This document shows positions 1 through 12,300 of a stretch of DNA of 64,000 bases, piece by piece. Within the stretch, counting starts at the first letter, position 1, and each line of letters begins with the position of its first letter. This DNA is from Macrostomum hystrix. Its lineage: Eukaryota > Platyhelminthes > Macrostomidae. A model generated the notes under the pieces. That model ran no database searches. It saw only the letters and a list, made by a program, of their open reading frames with translations, and was not told where the DNA came from. The position numbers and the translations under genes were made by a program. The stretch is from assembly GCA_950097015.1 (NCBI GenBank), contig CATNEN010000007.1:5012001-5076000 (forward strand), read 5' to 3'.

Positions 1-195
1 CGACTTCTATACAGGATATCTTGAAGGTGACTTGGGCTGGGGCATACAGCTCCGACTTCTATACAGGATATGTTGAAGGTGACTTGGGCTGGGGCATACA
101 GCTCCAGGTGACATACCTGGTGACAGGTGACAGGTGACAGGTGACTTCTATACAGGATATGTTGAAGGTGACTTGGCTGGGGCATACAGCTCCAT
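1..195. repeat. 51-bp tandem repeat, about 3 copies, in an ADAM17 intron
   Basis: A unit beginning CGACTTCTATACAGGATAT and ending GGGGCATACAGCTC occurs three times. The first two copies are head to tail. The third is separated by a short run of the sub-repeat ACAGGTG. The array lies upstream of the first ADAM17 exon seen in the window and ends near 195. Confidence 0.85.
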
Positions 196-258
196 ATATC
201 TAGCTTACAGAGGCAACATGTTAACTGAAGAAACTAAAAATGACTATTTTTCAAACAG

Positions 259-347
259 GCGAACCTGATTCCTACGTTTACGGATACAAGGAGGACAACA
301 AATTTTATTTAACAATGGATAATGGCATTCAATATCTCAACATTGAG
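259..347 (+). CDS. ADAM17: ADAM17 exon: prodomain, GEPDSYVYGY segment
   Basis: The exon follows a ...TTTTTCAAACAG acceptor and ends before GTAAGT at 348. It encodes a prodomain segment starting GEPDS and containing YLTMDNGIQYLNIE, which resembles the GEPES...EYNIEP part of ADAM17. The glycine codon is split, so a further upstream exon must exist outside the window. Confidence 0.85.
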
Positions 348-3300
348 GTAAGTCAAATTTGAGGGAGGTAATCTTGCTAGTCTAGTAATAGCAGTTAGTG
401 GATTTTGTTATTGATAATTTGCTGTGATTTTAAGCTTTTGTCGGTTTTTATGGACACTTTTTTAGCGAAGAGCTTCATAATAATTGCTTATTTTAATAAA
501 CTAATTTTAGCCACTGTCCAGAATTTCTGGCAATCAATCAGATGTTCGATTGTTAGTTTACTATGACGACGCCATCAATAATACGTAAGTTTCAATACGG
601 TCAGCGCGTTTTCTGGAACACAACCAATCACAGAAAAGTCACACTTCAACTTCTTCCCACCAACAGCGGCCAGTTCTGCGCCAGCCAATCGGCTTCTAGG
701 ATCGGCGCGCCAATTCAGGTCAGCCCCGCGCCCCCTTCGTCCTCTTCTGTGGCGTTCTTCAGCGCTTTAAACAACGCAGCCAATAAGAATTCTACTGGAC
801 TGAGACGGCGTCAGAGGCGTCAGACTGGATCGTCGGCGAGTTCGCAGCCTAAAAGCGTCTGTCGGATGCAGCTGGTGGCTGATTACACCTTCTTTTACAA
901 CATTTGCGCTAACTCGTTTAGCAGTACGGCCAAGACTTTGATCAAAATTGCAGACGATATTAACCGCGTGTACATGGAGACACAGTTTGTTCATCCGAGA
1001 ACTGGCGAACTGTACACCGGGGTCGGCTTCGAGCTGGCCAACGTGGTGCGTTGATTGCGGCGATGTTTCATGCCCTTAAAAGTAGATCATTCTTGGAAAT
1101 GAAGCTCTAGTAGCGAAACCTGTTCAGTCCACGGACTGGTGGGTCGCCACACCCACCCTGTCCCTGACTTCTAATGATTCGAACTTCAGACCTCTCGGTT
1201 ATGAGTCCAAAGCTAGCCGTATAATCTCTGTGTTAAGAGTATTTTTTATTAGATCAATGCTTTAAAGAAGTTGATCTAAAGCGAGCGGATTGAGTAGGTA
1301 TTGAACCAAAATAGTATTGAATTTGATTACCCCCACCCCACCAGGTGGTTATGGAGTCGTTCAGTGATCCTGGGTCACATTGGGCGCCGCATTTCAACGC
1401 GCAGCGGCTGCATGACCAGCTGCCACAGCACGCCAGCCAGTACCTGGAGGCGTTCGGTGACACTAAGCAGAACGGCATCGACCTCGGCTCCTACTGCATC
1501 AATCACCTGGTCACATTCAGGCCAATGCAGCAGAACATTCTGGGCCTGGCTTACCTGGGCTCCGCCAATTCAAACAACATCGGAGGCGTGTGCTCCCCGC
1601 CCAGCATGTCCAGCTACGGCAGGCAGAGTGTGAGTGGCAGAGTGCACGCACCAAGGTCTCTGAGCTCGATTCCGCCGCGGAGAAATGGCTTGGGGGCTTG
1701 TCCTCTTTAGGCGATTGAAAGCCATTCAGCCTCTATTTGTACGCTGTCTGACAATAAAAAAAGTTAAGATGATTGAACACCCCTGTGTGAGTGCGTGCCT
1801 GAGTAGGGTATCAGTATGCTTGTGTGCTCAGGAGTCAGCTGAATGGCGTAGAGTTACCTCTCGCTGGCTGCGGGTTGACTGTCACCAATCAGTGCCCACA
1901 TTCTTCTATTGCAATAGCATTCTAAGCTTTGCTCGCATGTATTAATCTAAAAGTCTAATTATGTGACAGACAGAGAAACAGATAGATACCACTGTCTGTT
2001 ATTTGCGGTACCAGAGTTTTATAACGCCTTACCTGGACCACCTAGTTTCTAGATAAAAAACGGTCAACGAGTATTGTGCATTTAGGAAACTTCAGCGAAA
2101 GTTATTTTGCATTTCTTGTGGAAACGCACGCATGCCACTTTACTGGAATAGCTGGACCCCTGAAACCCCGATTACGAAAACCAGTAAGAAACTTGTTTTT
2201 AAATGGACAATCACAAACTCGAAGCAAAATTTACAGCGATGCACAGTCTGGGTTAACAGAACAGCAGCAACACCACAGCTTTAAACAGTTGCTACCCAAA
2301 TCTTGCGGCTTAAAAAGCCTGCTCTTGCTCAATTGAACCTAGCATAAACGTACACATTGATCGTTATGAACACGCAAGAATACGCATAATGTGTCACTAA
2401 AACTCCTCCAGTGATAAGTACGAGTAGGAATTAAACTCTTTTTTTATTGTGGGAACTGGTAAAACTGTCAGATTAACGTCATTCCAAGTCGGTAAGGATA
2501 TATAAAAACAAGTAGAAATGCTTTCGACCCAACTAATAACCACGAAGTTGGTAGCCTGAATTAATTAGCTGCCATGAAAGCTTCAAATATGAGAAGCCCA
2601 AAGAAACGGAAAAAAAATTGTGAATAATAAGTTCGATAAATTCGATTGAATTTTAATGGATTGCGAGAAAAATAATTGGGCACTTAAAAATTAGAAAGGC
2701 TGATTTATTTTATTTAGAAGTCTAGAGTTTAAATAACATGGGGGATGTGCGCCATTCAGGTGGCGAGAGTTCAAACCTCGGCTTACCAGCCGGGCTGGCT
2801 GGGTGCACTGACCCCCCTGCGGCTAAACAGGCCGGGAGGGTTGGTGCAGGTACACTAGTCCGGCCGCGATAGTAAATAGGTAAACCCAACTTTAAATGCG
2901 TTTGTTTACCGTTTAAAGAATCAATTTAAGGATATTGAATAGGTTGCCTACGTTACAAGATAATCACTGAGGAAACCGGAGTGGTGACTGGGTGCGCTTG
3001 ATCATTTGCTGGGTGTTCTTTTTTCCCTGCCTTGCTCCAATTTAGCGATGTGCTCAGACCTGTTTTTCACACTGGTGCGCCATTTCTCACGTTCCGTCGC
3101 CAATCGTTCGGCGTCCATCAGGTCAAGACCTCCTTCCTTGAGTATCCTTGAGTATTTCTAGTAGTTGATGGTGTTCAGTTATAGTCCTGCGGCGTCGCTT
3201 TGGTATGGTTTCCAGTCCGCGGAACCAACCTAGCGCGGCTCGTTTAGTTTGACGCGGCCATGTGTCCTAAATGTGTCCAATCCTAGTCAGTTAAGCTGTC

Positions 3301-6300
3301 TCTATCTTCGCGCGTATCGACTTAATGTTTAGCTCATATCGGATGTCCTGCATGTTGACCCTTCCGCTTCCATCTCCCGCAGGGGTTCCATGCTTTTGGT
3401 ACTCCACACATATCGGTAGGTCTTGTCGATAAAACGTTGCAGCTTCTTGATTCCCGACATCAGGAGTGCCCGTGTGTTTGCATGAAAAAGAAGGACGCTC
3501 TCTACACAAGCCTCAAAAACATTTTCTTGAGAGATTTTCTTCAATTTGCTGTTAAGAAATTTTTTCCTGATTGTGGTCCAGATTCAAGTTGCTCTTTAAG
3601 TGCTGTTTCTGGTATCCACCTTTCTGCTCATCCAACTGCCAGCATCCGGATGTTCCCTCCTTCTTCGGTGCCTATCACCATAGTTTCCTGCTTCACATCG
3701 GTCGTTCCTTCTTCAAATTGAAGCATGGCCACTGTGGTTGCCAAATAATATTGTGTTGGTGGCAAATAACGATGTATCAAAATTGCGCCTTCGCATTTCA
3801 GAGTTGTATTGGTTGATTCTCTAAGGTGACAGATTTTCCAGGTGGATAGGCCCATGCGATGCCTCACTCGATCCCTTCTTCCTGGGCGTTTGCTTGTCAC
3901 AAGGTTCTCGCAAGGTCGCAAGACTTTTCTTTTTTAATGCTCGCATCGACCGGCTTCAATAGCCAACAACAGTTTTCCTACTTTCGCGAGTTCGATAGTG
4001 TCCTCGTGCAGACGGTAGTCGGTGCAATTTCAAACTATGTCCAAGGTGTTGCGAAAGCTGTCCAATCTCATTTTCGCGAAGTGACAGAGTCTGAGAAACG
4101 GTAGCGATATACTTCCGCAGGTTGGTTGGATCCGAGTCGATCAGGATACTTCAGATCTTGGCAAGTTAATACACGGTTTATTTGTTTGTTGATGCACGAA
4201 GTGGCCTTTGTTTGTGCCACTGCAGAAAACATAGTCACTCGTAGGAAAAATGACGTGTCTGAATGAGCTTGTCTATTCTCCGATTTCTATCGGGATGAAA
4301 AGCGGAACAGGCCTTTCAGCACGTTTACCCCGAACCTTGATGACAATCAGCCGCTGTAACATACGCGCCTTCAACTTGCTAAGCGCTGACATGGTTTCGT
4401 CCAGTTCTCATTTGCTCCTCTTCGCTCGCTGCCAGGCTGCGATCTGATGTTTAAAAGGCTCAGAAGTGCGATGCTTGTTGAAAATAGACTGACAATTTGT
4501 GACGAATTCAGAGACTTCCTTCCAATAAGAAATGATTCGGAAGTCTTTCAAAGTCAATATATACTTTCAAGGTAGTCGTTGATATGTTTTGTGATCTTTT
4601 GAACATCACTGGTCAACTGGAAGGTCTAACCTTTATCCAGTTTGTTCTCCTGTAAGGTGAGTAGCGCGATCGTCGAAATACTCTTCTACATCGACTGTTT
4701 ACAAATTATAACAAGCTAAAGTTTAAAGGAACGTGGGAAAAGCGTTCCAAGTTAATTATGAAAATAGTGTGGTACAAAACGACTACAGAATAATAGGGCT
4801 AACTGCCTCCATGTCACTTCGGTTAGCTAGAATTCTTTAAATAATTGTCTAGCTGCAATTTATTGCTCGAATTGTGCTAGATACATGTACGAGCTATAGA
4901 TTCAAACGCTTTCAATGGCCTTTCACTTATGATGGGCTTACATCTCGGACAACATGTCCGATCTTGTAAGGAATTTTATATTTTGGATGTTTTGGCACAG
5001 CTACTTTTTAGGGTTAAAGTCCTTTGTTTTGGGTACTCTAGTATAGCAACAAATTGTTTTCGATAAATACTTACGAACCGTATGTCTTAGAGACGATAAC
5101 ATAGGATTTTAGTATCGAAGTGACATTGCTTCTTTCAATTAACCTCAGCATCAATTATAAAGGTTAGAGAAAATAACATTGCACGAAGCGTCAGTTCAAG
5201 CAAGAAAATAAAAATTACTCTTGTTAGGGTGAGACTTTGGCCTAACTAGCTACTTATTAAGTTTCTGAATTTCGTTAAAAACTTGCTCTTAAGTTTCAGA
5301 TCAGAACAGATCAGTTCTTCTAAGCTGGCTCATCTTGCTTCAGCTTATGCAGTGCATTCAACCCAAGTACTTTCCCACCTGATTCTTCAAGCATTTTGTC
5401 GAAAGCACGGTTGAACGCTGCGTCCTCCGCTTCAGACCACTTGACATGCACCTGCTTCAGTTTCCGGTTCTTCTTCTTGCTAATTTTAGACGGAGGTTCG
5501 TAGGAAAAATCATTCTCGGCCGATTCAGACGGATAATTTAAATGCGAATTCGTCGCTCGCTTGCTCTTTCTCTTAGTTTCTTTAAATTGCTTCACAGAAA
5601 AGTACAGAAAGCGGTGCACCCCAAAAATCCAGCTCCATTGTCTGCTTTTCGTCATAATGTTCTGATGCTGCTCCGGAGGTCTTGAGACATGGACGCTTTG
5701 ATTTTCTTTCGGTAGAATTTGCTGGTTGTGGTCACTTTCTAATCAAAACCGACCTGCTACTCGCAGTTTTACTGCTGCCTTCTTCATTCTCATTTCAAGA
5801 CTTTGCTGACTTCGTTGTCTTGGAAACCACTTTCGCCTCTTTCGAGTCATCCAAGTCAACGTCAATGTCATCAACCTCGATTTCCTCTAGTTTCTTTCCT
5901 TTCAGCTGATCTAGCTTCCCAGATTCAATCGCAAGCATCAGCTTTCCGACTTTTGCTAACTCGATTGTTCGCCTCATGAATTCGATAAAATGTATGATGT
6001 ACTTGGAGGCTGTGGCCTAGATGTCTGGACAGCCAGCCTAATTCGTTTTCATTCAATTCGAGGATTTGTGACACTGTTGTCACATATTTCCTCAGTTTTG
6101 TAGACGTTAAGCGTTCAGGATGTTTTAGGTCTGCACACTTTGAAGTGACATATTGAATGGCTTCAAACGGTGATAGCTCGTAGATAACGCATTCCGTTGA
6201 GCATGCCAAAAACGTACTCGTTGCCCGTTGGTGAATGGCGCGTGCTTATGAGCTTATCTATTAGAGTGGCCACCTCTAGGGGCACGAGCAGAGGAACCTT

Positions 6301-9300
6301 TTTTCTGCTCGTTTGCCGTGGACATACGGAAGAAACATTCGCCCTTTAATTTTTAACTCAAGCTCACTGAGTAGAGAGTCAGTAGTGTCGTCATCTTCTT
6401 GATCGAGCTTTTTTGCTGCTTCCCAGTCTTTAAGCGTCAATTTGAAGGTTTCTGACGCTCGCCTTCTGTTCAAAATCATGAGGCGGACTGCAACTAGCTC
6501 AGCAACGTTTTTCCAGTAGGCAGGTTCGGTTAGATTATCATCAGCAACCTGTGCCAGCGCCTGCTTAAAATGGCATGTGATGGTCCTAATGTCCTCCGTC
6601 AATGGCAGAGTTTCGGCTTTGTCCGCTTTTCTTTCCTTTAAAGTTAAATGTGCGATGGTAGTAACTTTTCGCTTCCAAAGACTCTCAAAGACGGAAATAA
6701 AGTTTCTTCTTTCCTCAACCTTTGATTTAAGATCGCTTTTTAAGGCGAAAACCATGGAGACTTTGGCAGCCGTCTTCAGGCTAAAGCCGATTTTTAGCGC
6801 AATCGAATGAATGTCAAAGCTGTCAGATGTCGCTTCGCTTTTCTTGCTCATAAATCCTGCGGCTGTTCTTGTCGCCTCAACAAGATCATCGAAATGACGA
6901 GCGGTTAGTGAATTCTCCAAATCAATGGACGGCTTCTCTACACGATCTCTAAACGCTACTAACAAGCGTGAAAGCTCCCTCATCTTAGTCGAAACAATCT
7001 GTCGGCCTGTCTTTCCAGCTGTGTAGCCTTCAAACCAAAAGTGTCCAAGACTTAAAATTAATTTGTCAGAGCGGACGACTGTGGAAAGATGGTCCTTTTT
7101 CATTCGGCTGAGCAGATCTTGGTATTCTTAAGGAAATGTTGAAGGGAGGCACGACGCCAGCAACAGACAATTTCCTTGCGAAGCAGCATCCGAACGACTT
7201 GTAGATTTCGAGTTGAGTCTAAATTTGCAGCGGTCCCAGGGTCGACTTATTTCGCGTCCATAAAAAATCCAAAGCAGTGAACACAAGGCAGATAGGTATG
7301 TACTTCCACAGACTCCATGGTCACGCTTTTCTCCCGACAGACAATAATTTTACCGTCCTTTTCATCCTTCAGTACAGCAATGTTGTGATGAAAATCGCAT
7401 AGAAGTCGTAGTCTGTCCATCTCCCGATTGTAACCTAACAGAGGAATTACAAAAATGCAGCCAATTAATACACGATACGATCACAAAAAAATAATAATTG
7501 ATTTTTATCTAATACGAGCTGTGTAGCCTCGTAATTGAAATTATACATCTAGAGGCTCTTAATAGAACCTGTTGCGCAATACTCAAGCACGAGTACATTC
7601 TGACTTGCCTCAGACAAAATTAAGAATAGCTAGTCTTTAATAGATAAGAAAACACAAAAATCTTAACTACGCTCGTATTTATTAAAACAATCTAGACAAT
7701 CTAAACAAAAAAGCTGCTTTAACTTAGACGATGAAAGAAACTTAAAACTTAACTAAAAGAAGCAGATCAACTTAGACTTACCATCTGAATTAGAATCATA
7801 CGAAAGCGCGCGCTGCACGTCCAGTTGATCACTATGACAACGAAAGATATGCCTTCGTATTTTAGAAAACAGCTGATTACAAAAACGCAATTGTGGCGCT
7901 TCTTCTCAAATGATCGGCCGTTCATCTTCTTCTGTGCATTTAACTCAATTTTTTTCATTTTCATCAGCACTCATTTGAAGAGCTGGATGTAGTTCTGACG
8001 ACAACTCCTCGAGCTCAACGTCGCTAAAGTTGAATTCAGGCCCACCATCAACATTGCCAGCAGCAGTACTTTATTCAACACAGGAATTCATCACCTTCTC
8101 AAACTTTTCGTCGTCATCTAAATCACTTACTTTGCTTTCATCGCTCTCATCTAAGTCAACTTTTAATTTTCTAAAGCGAGCAACACCTCCTAACTGCAAC
8201 TTATTCATAACACGACTTCTAAGATCAGTGAGCCTTGAATTTGAAACTTCATTAGTCGACGGGACATTCATCCTCGTAGTCTGCTTCAAGGGAGGACGTC
8301 CGAATGAAGAATTCTGGAGCGCCAAGTTACTGGGAGAGTTCTTCTTGCCTCTAGTATGCTTTTTCTGAGTCTGAAGAGCAGTCGCTGACTCTTGAGTAGC
8401 TGTCGTCAACCTGGCCGATGCTGAGGGCTGTTCACGCGACTTCTGAACTGATGTCGGCTAGGTCACCCCTTCTCTAAACTCGGCTCATCGCGAGACGCGC
8501 ACAGCTCGCTGTCGAAAGCGTCAGCATCAGTAGGTACATTGGAAGATCCCTCTGCTTGTGGGATGGTCACGTCGCTGTCCATCTGCACAATGATTGATTT
8601 CGATGAACTTGTGTAAAAATATAACGCTAAGATACTGACAAACACATTATGACTCAATGAGGGTTTAGCTGGACCCTGCGTCTGAAAGTCTGTGTGGCAG
8701 TCGGTGCTTGAAGCACGCACAGTCAATGTGAGCGAGATTCCATGAGGGTTTAGATGGACCCCACGTCTGAAAGTCTGTTTGGCAGTCGCTGCTTGTAGTA
8801 CTTATTTTGAACGAGATTCAATGAGTGTCTAGCTGGAACCCACTTCTGAAAGTCTGTTTGGCAATCGTTCTTACAGCACTTCAAGTTTGTGAACTGGATT
8901 CAAAGAGGGTTTAGCTGGACCCCGCCTTTGAAATAGGAATGTCTCGAATGAAATTGGGTCTCGACATTCGATTGTGAATTAAGGAGCATTACATCTAAGT
9001 AGCACTAAAGTCAGCAGTTCCTACATTCATTGCTTTGTCCTGCTCGTTTGGTGGGAAGCATTTTTCTGAAATGTTTTGATATTGATGGATTTTGAAAGTC
9101 AGTTTGCTTGGATTGTATTTGATGGTGAATTATCTGACAATGGTTATGACATGTGATCACCAATATTTTTTACCACAAGATGAATGCTGACATAGAATAA
9201 CACTTGTTGGTATGTTGCTTCGTGGCTCCCAAGAATTTTGATTGCTGGAATATAAAAGCACTGTTTATTAGCCGAACACATGGGAATATGCAAACAACTC

Positions 9301-12300
9301 TCAATAGTATATAGAAGGAATGGAGTGCAGTGGTAAATAAGTATTTTGAAATTCACCTAGAATATCCTTTCCACTTTATGTAGAGCTTCTTTTCTGTGCA
9401 CTTGATAATCCTTTCAGCGTAGAAACGCCTACTATATAAGGGGCTTTTTCTTCTGCATGCTGGCGTGTAAGGACAACTAGTTGACAGAATCAGTCTGTGA
9501 GGTCAACTAAATCATTTGAAATCTTGTTTTTAGGATTGGGGATTGGTGTCTGTTGTTGTGGTTAGGATGATGTTTATGTAGACCCTCCATCTTTGATTAT
9601 GACTCAGCCAGCTACGGACCAATTAGAGCCCATCGGGAGGAAGAGAAGGGAATGGCCAACGTTCAGACGGACGGATAGAAAGGAATGGAAGAAGGGTTGA
9701 ATGGGTTTAGACACCCCATCATTGACTGTCCGTTTAAACACAGGATTGGCTGATGAACTAGCTGTTTTGGGGTTGGCTTGGACCTCAGTCAGGAGGTTTC
9801 TTAACTTCATTATCTAGCCCATAGGCTGCCGACACTACAAACGTTTGAATGTGAAGCACAAAAACTATTTTTGGAGTCCGTGCCTTAAGCAAGGAAGGCA
9901 GTTGTCTTTTTTGTCTCCTTAAATTAAGCAGTGCTGCAAATGCAGTCATTCGAAATTATTTAGATCATGGCCTTCAATCAGGGTTCTCTAAAACCAACAC
10001 TATGAAGCATTTGTTTCAAGTATGATAGCAACAGGACAATATGTGAACCATTTGAGTTCATAAATCACAATAAATAAACATCTAATCTTTAGTTATTGTG
10101 GACTGCATCGCAGTTTCCTTCGTATGCTCATGGAGTATATGTTAATCTAGTTTTACAATCCACTCACTTCAGCCAGTTCAGCAAGCTCTGCAACTCAGAA
10201 ACGCCACAATGTATTAAAATATTTTCTCAAAAGTGCTTAAATATGCATCCTGAAGAGCTCTGTCATGAAGCAAAGAACTATTCATACAAACAAAACATAC
10301 ACTTTGTTTGTATGAATTTCGTCTATTTTTGGGTTAGGTGGACCTCGGCGATGTGGTTTAGGTGGGCGGAGTAAAAGGTCCTTGTAAACAACAATACTCA
10401 TTACTTAAAATCTAAACTACTTTAAGTAGAGGGACGTTGACCACTGCAATGGCTGCCTTTTAGACTATGCACTCGGTCAAGCTAACCCCCCTCTGTACTT
10501 TCCATTAAAGAAATATGAAGTGGTCCACTTAAATGGTCCATGCAATCGAAAGGTCCCGCTAACGAGGCTTTTAAACCGACGAAGAGTCTACACAAACACA
10601 CACACTAACACAGACAGACAGACGGCCGCCCGTATCTCCGCAGATAATCGGGCGCAACATCGGCATGGCCACCCATGCCAACAAGGACGGCAATCCAATC
10701 CTGAGTCGGCAGGCCCTGCTTGTCAGCGCCCACGAGCTCGGCCACAACATGGGCTCTGAGCACGACCCGTTGGCGGACGACCAGCCCAACCCGTGCAGCC
10801 CGTCCTGGTCAGCTGGCGGTCCCTACCTCATGTACCAGATTGCGGTCACTGGCAATGCGCCGCACCACAGCCAGTTCTCAGAATGCAGCAGGAAGCAGAT
10901 CGCCTTGGTGATCAAGGTGAGTGGGCGGAACGAATCAGAAGGATCAGGGTTTTCCGACCAATCAGAAAGCGTGGTCTAACGCATTTGCCTTATGCACTAA
11001 AGTCCCTGAGCTAGATTACGAAGCGAGACCAGATTTATTTGGCGCGCAGCCGTGGAGAGAAGTCTTTGGGGGCTTGTCGTGCAATTTACGCCTTTGAGGG
11101 CTAACCTCCAAGACACTGAAAGTGTACACTGCCTGACAATGAGAAAGTCAGGGCAGATGTACACACCTGTGAGTGTGTGCCTGCGCGTACAGTATCTGCG
11201 TAACCTGCTAAGTAAGGAGTATTTAGCAGGTGTAACTAGCAATGTTCATTTTCGTAGGCCCGCCAGCTCAGCAACTGCTTCCGAGAGCCGCGCAACAGCA
11301 GCCTGTGCGGCAACTACAAGCTGGAGGAGGGCGAGCAGTGCGACCCCGGGCCTGTGGAGGACCTCTGCTGCACCTCCGGGGGCTGCAGGCTGAAGCCTGG
11401 CGCTGTCTGCAGCGATGCTAACTCGCCCTGCTGCAACAACTGTCAGTTCGCCAGTCCCAGCGTCCTCTGCCTGCGAAATTCGCCGCTGAATCCCTGCCAG
11501 CAGGACACCAACTGCACCGGCCGCAGCGCCGACTGCCCGAAGCCGGCCAACGCCGCCGATGGAACCACCTGCCAGTTTAATGTTGGGATCTGCGCAGCTG
11601 GGCGGTGAGAAATTTACGATTTCTGAATGCTTTTTAATTGACAATTTGGGGCTTTTCAAACTTCCAGTGGTAAGAATTCGGTTTTATCAATGAGTCTAAG
11701 GCACCCTATTCCCTAGAGTTCGAATCTTAAGCACACTATTCCCTACCTTAGGGACACCTTATTCCCTAACTTATGGACACCTTATTCCCTACCTAAGGGA
11801 CACCTTATTCCCTAACTTATGGACACCTTATTCCCTACCTAAGGGACACCTTATTCCCTACCTTATGGACACCTTATTCCCTACTTTATGGACACCTTAT
11901 TCCCTACCTAAGGGACACCTTATTCCCTACCTTATGGACACCTTATTCCCTACCTAAGGGACACCTTATTCCCTACCTTATGGACACCTTATTCCCTACC
12001 TTATGGACACCTTATTCCCTACCTTATGGACACCTTATTCCCCTACCTTATGGACACCTTATTCCCTACTTTATGGACACCTTATTCCCTACCTAAGGGA
12101 CACCTTATTCCCTACCTTATGGACACCTTATTCCCCTACCTTATGGACACCTTATTCCCTACTTTATGGACACCTTATTCCCTACCTAAGGGACACCTTA
12201 TTCCCTAACTTATGGACACCTTATTCCCTACCTAAGGGACACCTTATTCCCTACCTTATGGACACCTTATTCCCCTACCTTATGGACACCTTATTCCCTA

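Noticed and set aside
563..1054. ATG at 563 as the start of a separate 163-residue protein
   Set aside because: The ATG lies in another frame of the upstream ADAM17 exon and intron; the later part is the ADAM17 catalytic exon joined by splicing.
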